Origin: an uncultured Nocardioides sp.
Lineage (GTDB): Bacteria; Actinomycetota; Actinomycetes; Propionibacteriales; Nocardioidaceae
NCBI RefSeq assembly: GCF_947488515.1
Contig: NZ_CANKZF010000004.1
Location: 124,001-188,000 of the forward strand
Reading direction: 5' to 3'
DNA: 64,000 nucleotides
Shown here piece after piece: positions 1-6,966 of the stretch (position 1 is its first letter; each line of letters opens with the position of its first letter). The notes under the pieces were generated by a model. That model searched no databases. It saw only the letters and a program-made list of their open reading frames with translations, and was not told the origin of the DNA. The position numbers and the translations under genes are program-made.

Positions 1-2
1 GC

Positions 3-377
3 ATCACCGTCACCGGCCTCGTCCACTTCGTCCTGCTCCGGCCGCTGCTGGACCTGCAGGGCGCGGACTGGATCTGCGACAAGCTGCTGCACATGGTCGT
101 GCCTGTCGCGGCCGTGGCTGCCTGGGCCCTGGTCGGCCCCCGCCCGCGCGCCGGCCTGCGCGTGGCGGCGTACGCCCTGGCCTGGCCGGTGGCGTGGTTG
201 GGCTGGACGCTCGTGGTCGGCCAGGTGGACGGCTGGGTGCCCTACCCGTTCCTCGACGCGGGCGACGAGGGCTGGGGAGCGGTCGGGATCGCCTGTGCCG
301 GGATCACCATTCTCTTCCTCCTGCTCTTCGCGCTCTACGCGTGGCTCGACCGGAGGCTGCACCCGGCGCCTCGCTAG
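3..377 (+). CDS. Pr6Pr-like membrane protein, 5' truncated
   Basis: The open frame runs in from the left edge of the window without a start and ends at TAG. About 124 residues are visible. They form three or four hydrophobic segments with a WICDKLLH stretch and a WxLVVGQVDGWVPYPFLD loop. This pattern fits the Pr6Pr/FAR-17a-like integral membrane family of unknown function that is common in Actinobacteria. The true start lies outside the window. The next gene follows after about 10 bp. The membrane nature is seen directly; the family name rests on resemblance only. Confidence 0.6.
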   Translation: MTVTGLVHFVLLRPLLDLQGADWICDKLLHMVVPVAAVAAWALVGPRPRAGLRVAAYALAWPVAWLGWTLVVGQVDGWVPYPFLDAGDEGWGAVGIACAGITILFLLLFALYAWLDRRLHPAPR

Positions 378-387
378 TGTCGGAGGA

Positions 388-1398
388 ATGGAATTCCGAT
401 ACCTCGGCAACAGCGGACTGAAGATCTCCGAGATCACCTACGGCAACTGGCTCACCCACGGCTCCCAGGTCGAGAACGACGTCGCCACGCAGTGCGTGCG
501 CGCCGCGCTCGACGAGGGGATCTCGACGTTCGACACCGCGGACGTCTACGCCAACACCGCGGCGGAGACCGTGCTCGGCGAGGCGCTGAAGGGCGAGCGC
601 CGTGAGTCGCTGGAGATCTTCACGAAGGTCTACTGGCCCACCGGACCGAAGGGCAAGAACGACACCGGCCTGTCGCGCAAGCACATCATGGAGTCGATCA
701 ACGGCTCGCTGCAGCGGCTGCAGACCGACTACGTCGACCTCTACCAGGCGCACCGCTACGACGTGGAGACCCCGCTCGAGGAGACGATGCAGGCATTCGC
801 CGACATCGTCAGGCAGGGCAAGGCGCTCTACATCGGCGTCAGCGAGTGGACCGCCGACCAGATCCGCGACGGCGTCGCGCTGTCGAAGGAGCTCGGCTTC
901 CAGCTGATCTCCAGCCAGCCGCAGTACTCCATGCTCTGGCGCGTCATCGAGGACGAGGTCGTGCCGACGTCGAAGGAGCTCGGCGTCTCGCAGATCGTGT
1001 GGAGCCCGATCGCGCAGGGCGTGCTGTCCGGCAAGTACAAGCCCGGCCAGGCCCCGCCCGAGGGCTCGCGCGCCACCGACACCAAGGGCGGCGCCGACAT
1101 GATCTCGCGGTTCATGCGCGACGAGGTGCTCACCGCCGTGCAGGACCTCGACCCGGTCGCCAAGGACTGCGGCCTCACGATGGCCCAGCTCGCGATCGCC
1201 TGGGTGCTGCAGAACGACAACGTCGCCGCCGCCCTCGTCGGCGCCTCCCGGCCCGAGCAGGTCGCCGACAACGTCAAGGCCGCCGGCGTGAAGCTCGACG
1301 CGGACGTGATGTCCCGCATCGACGACGCCCTCGGCTCCGTCGTCGTACGCGACCCGGGGAAGACCGCCGAGGGCACGCCGAAGACCCGCGCCGTCTGA
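388..1398 (+). CDS. Aldo/keto reductase (AKR, Kv-beta-like)
   Basis: NAD(P)H-dependent oxidoreductase of 336 residues with a TIM-barrel fold. The AKR catalytic tetrad is visible: Asp49 in FDTADVY, Tyr54, Lys80 in FTKVYW and His122 in YQAHRYD. The C-terminal half carries the cofactor-binding stretch around LVGASRPEQV. Length and the YLGNSGLKIS start match the AKR6/AKR11-type potassium-channel beta-subunit-like reductases. The start at ATG 388 is supported by GGAGG at 382-386; a longer upstream frame lacks a binding site. The substrate cannot be read from sequence. The gene stands alone and its stop abuts a long palindrome. Confidence 0.9.
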   Translation: MEFRYLGNSGLKISEITYGNWLTHGSQVENDVATQCVRAALDEGISTFDTADVYANTAAETVLGEALKGERRESLEIFTKVYWPTGPKGKNDTGLSRKHIMESINGSLQRLQTDYVDLYQAHRYDVETPLEETMQAFADIVRQGKALYIGVSEWTADQIRDGVALSKELGFQLISSQPQYSMLWRVIEDEVVPTSKELGVSQIVWSPIAQGVLSGKYKPGQAPPEGSRATDTKGGADMISRFMRDEVLTAVQDLDPVAKDCGLTMAQLAIAWVLQNDNVAAALVGASRPEQVADNVKAAGVKLDADVMSRIDDALGSVVVRDPGKTAEGTPKTRAV

Positions 1399-1400
1399 GG

Positions 1401-1476
1401 TGACCGCCGCACGTGCGGCGGATGGTGCCCCGGATCCGCCGATCCGGGGCCACGACCGCCGCACGTGCGCGGGTCA
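1401..1476. repeat. Palindromic element A, copy 1 (76 bp)
   Basis: This is an almost complete inverted repeat: arms 1401-1436 and 1441-1476 around the loop CGCC, about 30 of 36 positions pairing. It contains the perfect core CCGCCGCACGTGCGGCGG. It lies between convergent gene ends and includes the kinase stop codon (TCA on the plus strand at 1474). A second, direct-orientation copy lies at 1998-2074. It could act as a bidirectional terminator, but the two copies bracketing one gene are unusual. Confidence 0.85.
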
Positions 1477-1986
1477 GGCCGTGTGCCGCTCGGCCCAGGC
1501 CGCGCCAGCCTCGCGCGTTCGTCGTACGTCGCCCACGGTCACGTCGTACGTCGTCCAGGTGTGCGGGGCGGGCACCGTCGCGACCTCGCGCAGTCGGCGG
1601 TCGACGTCCACGTGCGACTCCGGTGACGGCACGGGGGACACGCCGCGCCGCCCGGCGATCCGGCGGCGGACCGTGCCCGCTGCGCTGACCAGGGCGAGGA
1701 AGTGGACCACCTCGTCGTCCACGGCGTCGAGCACCTGGTCCGGCAGGCAGATGCACGGCACGACGGGCACGAGGCCGTTCGTCCTGATCTCGCGACACAC
1801 CGCGAGCGCGTGGCGCCAGAACCCGACGTAGTCCCGACGGCCGTACGACGTCGCTGCCGCGCCGCGGCCGAGGACGTCCCCGTCGACCACGACCAGCCCG
1901 CTGCGGCCGCGCAGGTGGTCACCGATCGTCGACTTCCCGGTCGCCGCGGCTCCGGTGACGACCAGCACCGACGTCGGCTCGCTCAC
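1474..1986 (-). CDS. AAA-type P-loop kinase-like protein
   Basis: A 170-residue protein with an N-terminal Walker A motif, GAAATGKS, followed by a VVVDGDVLG segment resembling the LID/Asp region of small-molecule kinases (shikimate, gluconate or chloramphenicol-phosphotransferase type). The substrate is unknown. The GTG at 1986 is preferred over an upstream GTG inside the repeat, because TACGGT (plus strand 1993-1998) ends 6 nt before it and would give a leaderless mRNA. The gene is exactly bracketed by two copies of palindromic element A, which may mark it as a movable or duplicated unit. This is a nucleoside/sugar kinase-like call only. Confidence 0.7.
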   Translation of the reverse strand: MSEPTSVLVVTGAAATGKSTIGDHLRGRSGLVVVDGDVLGRGAAATSYGRRDYVGFWRHALAVCREIRTNGLVPVVPCICLPDQVLDAVDDEVVHFLALVSAAGTVRRRIAGRRGVSPVPSPESHVDVDRRLREVATVPAPHTWTTYDVTVGDVRRTREAGAAWAERHTA

Positions 1987-1992
1987 GGGGTG

Positions 1993-1998
1993 ACCGTA
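1993..1998 (-). promoter_or_regulatory. -10 box TACGGT, leaderless start of kinase
   Basis: The hexamer read on the minus strand ends 6 nt before the GTG at 1986. This spacing places the transcription start at or next to the start codon. Confidence 0.5.
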
Positions 1999-2074
1999 GA
2001 CCACCGCACGTGCGGCGGATGGTGCCCTCGATCCGCCGATCCGAGCGCCACGTCCGCCGCACGTGCGCGGGTCA
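1998..2074. repeat. Palindromic element A, copy 2
   Basis: A second copy of the element seen at 1401-1476, in the same orientation, about 90% identical, with one extra base in the right arm. It contains CCGCACGTGCGG and ends in the stop codon of the MFS gene, just as copy 1 contains the kinase stop. The two copies bracket the kinase gene. Confidence 0.8.
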
Positions 2075-3340
2075 GACCGCGACCCGGGTCACTCGGTAGC
2101 GCACGAAGGCAGGTACGGCGAGCGCGGCGAGGACGGTGCCGATGATCACGAGCACCCCGCCACCGGCGGCTGCGACGGCGGCGCCGGTCACCGCGGCTGT
2201 CGCGCCGTGGAGGACGTCGGCGACGCGGGGGCCGCCGGCGACCACGACGATGAAGATCCCCTGCAGCCGCCCGCGGACGGAGTCGTCGGCCGCGGCCTGG
2301 AGCATCGACGTACGGAAGGCGGCGGACGCCATGTCGGCGGCGCCGCCGATCGCGAGCATCAGCACCGCGATGCCGAGGAACAGGGCCGGTGCGAGCGGCG
2401 CGAGCATGGCGGCGACCCCGAAGCCGACCATCGCCACGCCCCACACGAGGATCGCCACGATCACTGCCAGGCCCTGCCGCTCGACCCGCGACACCCAGCC
2501 GGACAGGACGCCACCCACGACGGCGCCGGCCGGGATCGCCGCGAAGAGCAGCGCGAACGCGATGCCGCCCTCGTCGGGACCGCTGAAGGCGACGTCGGCG
2601 AGCTCGGGGAACAGCGCCCGCGGCATGCCGAAGACCATGGCGATGATGTCGACGACGAACGACATCATCAGCACCGGCTGCGTGCGCAGGTAGCGGAAGC
2701 CGTCGATGACCGCCCCGATCCCCGGCGTCACGGTGACGCCCAGGATCGGCAGGGGTGGGAGGCGCACGACGGCGCCGAGGGTCGCGAAGAGCGTGATCGT
2801 GTCGAGCAGGTAGAGCCACGAGAAGCCCATGAGCGGGATCAGCGCGCCGCCCACCAGCGGCCCCGCGATCCCGCCGGCCTGCATGACGGTCATGTTGAGC
2901 GAGTTCGCCGCGGGCAGCAGCTCCTCGTCGAGGATGCGGGGCAGCAGCGCCGACCGGGTGGGCTGGTTGACCGCGAAGAACGCCTGCTGGACCGCGAACA
3001 GGGACAGCAGCAGCCACACGTCCTCGGCGCCGAGCGCCGCCTGGAGCCAGAAGCCCGCGCTCGTCGCGATGAGGCCGCACGTGGTGATCAGCAGCAGGGT
3101 CCGGCGGTCGAAGACGTCGGCCAGCGCGCCGCCCCACAGCCCGAAGACGACCAGCGGGACGAGGCCGAAGATGCCGGTGAGCCCGACGTACGCCGACGAG
3201 CCGGTCATCGAGTAGATCTGGGCGGGCACCGCCACGACGGTCAGCTGCGCTCCTACGACCGTGACGATGTTGGCTCGCCACAGCCGCTTGAAGTGCGGGT
3301 TGGCGAGGGGGCGGGTGTCCGCCAGCAGTCGCCTGTCCAC
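2072..3340 (-). CDS. MFS transporter, EntS-like exporter family
   Basis: A 422-residue membrane protein with about 12 hydrophobic segments and the MFS loop 2-3 signature GGALADVFDRRTLLL. The N-terminal pattern (NPHFKRLWRANIVTVVGAQLTVVAVPAQIY) and the conserved NQPTRSALLPRI segment in the middle match the enterobactin-exporter-like/MFS_3 subfamily of drug and siderophore exporters. The substrate is not predictable. The start is GTG 3340: TAGCCT at 3347-3352 ends 6 nt upstream, consistent with a leaderless transcript. The stop lies inside repeat A copy 2. Confidence 0.88.
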   Translation of the reverse strand: MDRRLLADTRPLANPHFKRLWRANIVTVVGAQLTVVAVPAQIYSMTGSSAYVGLTGIFGLVPLVVFGLWGGALADVFDRRTLLLITTCGLIATSAGFWLQAALGAEDVWLLLSLFAVQQAFFAVNQPTRSALLPRILDEELLPAANSLNMTVMQAGGIAGPLVGGALIPLMGFSWLYLLDTITLFATLGAVVRLPPLPILGVTVTPGIGAVIDGFRYLRTQPVLMMSFVVDIIAMVFGMPRALFPELADVAFSGPDEGGIAFALLFAAIPAGAVVGGVLSGWVSRVERQGLAVIVAILVWGVAMVGFGVAAMLAPLAPALFLGIAVLMLAIGGAADMASAAFRTSMLQAAADDSVRGRLQGIFIVVVAGGPRVADVLHGATAAVTGAAVAAAGGGVLVIIGTVLAALAVPAFVRYRVTRVAV

Positions 3341-3346
3341 CCGCGC

Positions 3347-3352
3347 AGGCTA
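3347..3352 (-). promoter_or_regulatory. -10 box TAGCCT upstream of MFS gene
   Basis: The box is read on the minus strand, 6 nt before the GTG at 3340. Leaderless arrangement. Confidence 0.45.
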
Positions 3353-3364
3353 GGTCAGGTGGGG

Positions 3365-4117
3365 TCAGGACGGGACAGCGGGCAGGTACGGCGATCGGCT
3401 CAGGAGCCGGGTGACGATGACGCCGGTGATGGTCATCGCCAGTGCGATGCCGGCGAGCACGACGAGCTGGAACTGCGCCGCGACCGCGGGACTGGCGCCG
3501 CCGAACAGTGCGCCGACGAAGGCGCCGGGCAGCGTGACGAGACCGGTCGAGCGGGTCTGGTCGAGGTTCGGCAGCAGCGACTCGCGCACGGCCTCCTGCC
3601 CGATCTCGAGGTGCGCGCGGGACGGCGACGCGCCCAGGGACAGCCACGCCTCGACCTCGTCGCGGCGGTGCCGGACCCCCCGCAGGAAGTTGCGCCCCGA
3701 CAGCGTGGCCGCGCTCATGGCGTTGCCGATGATGATGCCGGCGACCGCCACGAGGTAGCGCGGCTCGAGGGCGACCAGCCGCAGGACGAACACCAGCGAC
3801 AGGGCGACGCCCGCGCCCACCACCACGCCGATGATCGCCGCCCGGCGGCCGTGCCAGAGCTCGCTGAGCCGTCCGGACGCGGTGACGGAGGCCGTCGTGA
3901 GCATCAGCGCGAGGAAGGCGACCACCGTCCACGGGACGGCCAGGATCCCACGGAGCAGGAGGGCGACGACACTGAGCTGGACGACCGCGCGGGCCAGCGA
4001 CGTCAACGGCGTCCAGCCGAGGCCGATCCCTGATCGCCATGCGAGCAGCACCGTCGCGAGCACGACGACCAGCAGGCCGGCGCCGAACCGGGCGTAGTCG
4101 AGGACGTCGTGCACCAC
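3365..4117 (-). CDS. FetB/UPF0014-family ABC permease
   Basis: A 250-residue protein with about six or seven membrane segments. It carries the UPF0014 hallmarks: GIIIGNAMSAATLSGRNF in the middle, EAWLSLGAS, and VTLPGAFVGALFGGASP near the C terminus. E. coli FetB of this family partners with the ATPase FetA in iron export or redox resistance; no FetA-like gene adjoins here. The tandem GTGs at 4117 and 4114 are both possible; TAGCGT at 4125-4130 ends 7 nt before the first, favouring a leaderless start. It is divergent from the metal sensor gene at 4166, so it could share its control. Confidence 0.85.
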   Translation of the reverse strand: MVHDVLDYARFGAGLLVVVLATVLLAWRSGIGLGWTPLTSLARAVVQLSVVALLLRGILAVPWTVVAFLALMLTTASVTASGRLSELWHGRRAAIIGVVVGAGVALSLVFVLRLVALEPRYLVAVAGIIIGNAMSAATLSGRNFLRGVRHRRDEVEAWLSLGASPSRAHLEIGQEAVRESLLPNLDQTRSTGLVTLPGAFVGALFGGASPAVAAQFQLVVLAGIALAMTITGVIVTRLLSRSPYLPAVPS

Positions 4118-4124
4118 GCGGCCG

Positions 4125-4130
4125 ACGCTA
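4125..4130 (-). promoter_or_regulatory. -10 box TAGCGT upstream of FetB-like gene
   Basis: Read on the minus strand, 7 nt before GTG 4117. Leaderless arrangement. Confidence 0.5.
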
Positions 4131-4153
4131 GCCGCCCGGGGGCCGGCTACGGC

Positions 4154-4174
4154 TAGCATCGTCGGGTGGCGATG
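4154..4174 (+). promoter_or_regulatory. -10 box and putative operator at ArsR start
   Basis: TAGCAT (4154-4159) ends 6 nt before GTG 4166. An overlapping inverted repeat, CATCG-N8-CGATG, spans 4157-4174. The same repeat with the same spacing lies upstream of the CDF efflux gene at 5237-5254. It is probably the autoregulatory site of the ArsR-type sensor. Confidence 0.55.
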
Positions 4175-4504
4175 AGATCGGAGGCGACCGGGCTGGCGGC
4201 CGAGGCTGCCCTGTTCCATGCCCTGTCCGACCCGTCGCGGCTGCTGATCGTGCGGCACCTGTCGCTGGGCGAGCACCGCGTCGTCGACCTCACCGCGCAC
4301 CTCGGGCTGGCGCAGAGCACGGTGTCGAAGCACCTGGCCTGCCTCAAGGACTGCGGCCTGGTGGCCTCGCGCCCCGAGGGCCGGGCGTCGGTGTGGTCGC
4401 TGACCCGCCGCGAGGAGCTGCTCGAGGTGGTCGCGACCGCCGAGCGCCTGCTGGCGCTCACGGGCGTCGGTCCGGAGCACCACTACGAGGAGCGGCACCC
4501 GTGA
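4166..4504 (+). CDS. ArsR-family metal sensor, CmtR-like
   Basis: A 112-residue winged-helix repressor: N-terminal LFHALSDPSRLLIVRHL, recognition helix LAQSTVSKHLACL, wing VASRPEGRASVWSL. Cys59 and Cys63 (ACLKDCGLV) match the Cys57/Cys61 pair of Mycobacterium CmtR, a Cd/Pb sensor whose metal site lies in the DNA-binding helix. The third CmtR ligand near residue 102 is not a cysteine here, but the tail is His/Glu rich (EHHYEERH). The start GTG 4166 (or ATG 4172) overlaps the putative operator. A CDF exporter sits 0.8 kb downstream with the same operator-like repeat, so it is the likely target. Confidence 0.85.
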   Translation: MAMRSEATGLAAEAALFHALSDPSRLLIVRHLSLGEHRVVDLTAHLGLAQSTVSKHLACLKDCGLVASRPEGRASVWSLTRREELLEVVATAERLLALTGVGPEHHYEERHP

Positions 4505-4514
4505 CCCGCGGTCC

Positions 4515-5141
4515 TCAGAGCAGCGACGACCAGTAGGACCAGAAGCGCTCGAGGACCAGCAGCAGGACCACCAGGTAGGTGCCGAACACCAGTGGTCCGC
4601 ACCAGTCGCGCAGGCCGTCCGCGAGCCGTCCGTCCGGAGCGGCCCCGAGCGCCCCCGCGGCGACGTTGCGCGCGGTGACGTACCAGAAGAGCGGGATGAC
4701 GACCGCCCACACCACCATGCAGTAGGGGCACAGGGCGCCGATGCGGTAGAGGCTCTGGAAGACCAGCCAGCAGATGAACGCGAAGGCCGTGGTCACCCCG
4801 GCCTGCAGCCCGAGCCAGTACCACCGTGCCAGCCGGCCGCCGGCGAGCAGCGCCGCGCCCGTCGTGACGATCACCGGGAAGGCGGCGACACCGATGATCG
4901 GGTTGGGGAAGCCGAGCAGGGCCGCCTGCGCCGACTCCATCACGTTGCCGCAGCTGAGGACCGGGTTGATGCTGCAGGTCGGCACGTAGTCGCTGTCCTC
5001 CGCGAGCCGGATCCGCTCGACGAGCAGCACGGCCGAGGCCACGAAGCCGACGAGCCCGCCCACCAGCAGTCCGAACGCGAGCAGACGCTCCTGCGGCTCG
5101 TCGACGCCGGCAGGGTCGTCGACGGTGGAAGGGGTGCTCAT
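4515..5141 (-). CDS. Vitamin K epoxide reductase (VKOR) family protein
   Basis: A 208-residue membrane protein with four or five hydrophobic segments. Bacterial VKOR homologues reoxidise DsbA-like proteins using menaquinone. The two cysteine pairs expected are visible: CSINPVLSC in the first periplasmic loop and the active-site CPYC in a later membrane segment. FPNPIIG and WYWLGLQAG are further family signatures. The start is ATG 5141; more distant upstream starts are less likely. The gene converges with the ArsR gene (10 bp apart) and is divergent from the CDF gene. No DsbA-like partner is in the window; menB at 42.4 kb makes menaquinone available. Confidence 0.9.
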   Translation of the reverse strand: MSTPSTVDDPAGVDEPQERLLAFGLLVGGLVGFVASAVLLVERIRLAEDSDYVPTCSINPVLSCGNVMESAQAALLGFPNPIIGVAAFPVIVTTGAALLAGGRLARWYWLGLQAGVTTAFAFICWLVFQSLYRIGALCPYCMVVWAVVIPLFWYVTARNVAAGALGAAPDGRLADGLRDWCGPLVFGTYLVVLLLVLERFWSYWSSLL

Positions 5142-5236
5142 GGCGGGCGTCTCCTCAGGGACGGGCAGGGACGGGGCAGGTCGGGCCCCATCCTCCGGCA
5201 TCACCCAACTGTGCGGGGCGGCCGGGTTTGACCCGG

Positions 5237-5254
5237 CATCGCTGATTGGCGATG
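5237..5254. promoter_or_regulatory. Putative ArsR/CmtR operator upstream of CDF gene
   Basis: Inverted repeat CATCGC-TGATTG-GCGATG, i.e. CATCG-N8-CGATG, matching the repeat that overlaps the start of the ArsR gene (4157-4174). It lies 30 bp before the CDF start codon, where a repressor would block transcription. Confidence 0.6.
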
Positions 5255-5283
5255 ATGTAGACGGACGACGATGGAGGTACGTC

Positions 5284-6183
5284 ATGGGTGCGGGACACGG
5301 GCACGGCCACGCAGGCGCCCGGCACAGGTGGCGGCTCGCCGTCGCCTTCGGCCTCGTCGCCGGCTTCTTCGGCGTCGAGCTGGCGGTCGGCCTGGCGACC
5401 GGGTCGCTCGCGCTGATCTCCGACGCGGGTCACATGGCCGCGGACGTGGTCGCGCTCGGCGCCGCGCTCGTCGCCACGAAGATCGCCACCCGCCGCGACG
5501 GCAGCGGCCGGCGCACCTATGGCTCCTACCGCGCCGAGGTGTTCGCCTCCGGCCTGACCGTCCTGATCATGCTGGGGGTCTCGATCTACGTCGTCGTCGA
5601 GGCCGTACGCCGCATCGGCGAGACCGTCGAGGTCTCCTCGGGCCCGCTCCTGGTGGTCGGCGCGATCGGGCTGGCCGTCAACCTGGTCTGCCTGGTCCTG
5701 CTGCGCGGCGGCGCCTCGGAGTCGATCAACGTCAAGGGCGCCTACCTCGAGGTGATGGCCGACGCGGCCGGCAGCGTCGGCGTCCTGGCCGCCGGGCTGC
5801 TCGTCCACCTCACGGGCGACGGATGGTGGGACACCGTCGTCGCCGTGGCGATCGGCGTCTTCGTGGCAGTCCGGGCGATGGTGCTCGGCCGCGAGGTGCT
5901 GGCCGTGCTCGGCCAGCACGCGCCCCACGACGTCGACCTCGAGGCCGTCGTCCGCGACCTGGAGGCGGTCTCCGGCGTGGCCGAGGTCCACGACCTGCAC
6001 GCCTGGACGCTGACGTCCGGGATGAACGTCGCCACCGCACACCTCGTCCTGCGGGTGGGTGCCGACGCCCAGGTCGTGCTCGCCGCGGCCGGCGCCGCGC
6101 TCCGTGAGGGCCACGGCATCGAGCACGCGACCCTGCAGGTCGAGGCACTGCCCGCCCAGGAGTGCCACGCGGCCACCTGGTGA
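5284..6183 (+). CDS. Cation diffusion facilitator (Zn/Cd-type efflux)
   Basis: A 299-residue inner-membrane metal/proton antiporter: a His-rich N terminus (GHGHGH), six membrane segments and a C-terminal cytoplasmic ZT-dimer domain (VHDLHAWTLTSGMN). The TM2 metal-site motif is present as His50/Asp54 in SDAGHMAAD. In TM5 the usual His of HxxxD is Glu156 (YLEVMADAAGS, Asp160), which could alter metal preference. ATG 5284 has a good binding site (GGAGGT 5273-5278); a longer in-frame extension crosses the operator and is unlikely. Control by the ArsR/CmtR-like protein is inferred from the shared repeat. Confidence 0.92.
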   Translation: MGAGHGHGHAGARHRWRLAVAFGLVAGFFGVELAVGLATGSLALISDAGHMAADVVALGAALVATKIATRRDGSGRRTYGSYRAEVFASGLTVLIMLGVSIYVVVEAVRRIGETVEVSSGPLLVVGAIGLAVNLVCLVLLRGGASESINVKGAYLEVMADAAGSVGVLAAGLLVHLTGDGWWDTVVAVAIGVFVAVRAMVLGREVLAVLGQHAPHDVDLEAVVRDLEAVSGVAEVHDLHAWTLTSGMNVATAHLVLRVGADAQVVLAAAGAALREGHGIEHATLQVEALPAQECHAATW

Positions 6184-6241
6184 GCGTGCCGGGCGCTGCT
6201 GACACACTGGCGTCGGCCGCCCGACCGTCGAGGCGCCGAGG

Positions 6242-6910
6242 ATGGGGGACCGGGTGACCGAGGCAGCAACGACCGAGCACCCGCTGACGCCCACCCTGGC
6301 CAAGACGGCCAACGTCCTCGCCAAGGGCGCGCTGCTCCTGCTGCTGGTCTTCGCCGTCATCCATCCCGACCAGGCGAACCTGCGCGACAAGGCCGCCGGC
6401 ATGCGCGCCGTGGGCTACCCGCTGATCTCGTTCACCGTGCCGGTCCTGTGGTGGGCGCTGTGGCGCGACCGCATCTCGTTCCCGTGGCTGCCGGACCTGC
6501 TCATCACCATCACCTGCTTCACCGACATCCTCGGCAACCGGATGGACCTCTACGACACGGTCGTGTGGTTCGACGACTGGATGCACCTCATGAACACCGG
6601 CCTCCTCGCGGCGGCGTTCATCCTGCTCACCCTGCCGCGTGACGTCGGGTTCGGACGCGTCCTGGAGCGGGCGCTCGCCTTCGGCGCGACCTCAGCGATC
6701 GCGTGGGAGGTCGCGGAGTACTTCGCCTTCATCAGCCGCTCGACCGAGCGCGAGTTCGCGTACGCCGACACGCTGGGCGACCTGTCGCTCGGCACCGCCG
6801 GGGCCGTTCTCGCGGCCGTCGTCCTCCACCGCGCGTGGCGGCACGGGTACCTCGTGCACCCGCGGCCGCTCACCTCGGAAGGTCGTGCCGCGGCGGCTGC
6901 GGCCACTTGA
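6242..6910 (+). CDS. YjdF/DUF2238-like membrane protein
   Basis: A 222-residue protein with about six hydrophobic segments. The pattern YDTVVWFDDWMHLMNTGLLAA followed by IAWEVAEYFAFI resembles the YjdF/DUF2238 family, where a D...H...WE.xEy arrangement recurs. The function is unknown. The start is ATG 6242, with GTG 6254 as a close alternative. It is downstream of the CDF gene with a 58-bp gap, and may or may not share its transcript. Confidence 0.65.
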   Translation: MGDRVTEAATTEHPLTPTLAKTANVLAKGALLLLLVFAVIHPDQANLRDKAAGMRAVGYPLISFTVPVLWWALWRDRISFPWLPDLLITITCFTDILGNRMDLYDTVVWFDDWMHLMNTGLLAAAFILLTLPRDVGFGRVLERALAFGATSAIAWEVAEYFAFISRSTEREFAYADTLGDLSLGTAGAVLAAVVLHRAWRHGYLVHPRPLTSEGRAAAAAAT

Positions 6911-6931
6911 GGGCATAGTCGAGCGCGCCGC

Positions 6932-6937
6932 TTGACT
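6932..6937 (+). promoter_or_regulatory. Possible -35 box (TTGACT) of chrA
   Basis: A perfect-looking TTGACT lies 30 bp before the ChrA start codon in an otherwise GC-rich gap. No clear -10 hexamer was found, so this is tentative. Confidence 0.3.
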
Positions 6938-6966
6938 TAACGCCCGCGACGCGGTTCGGTGCTGCC

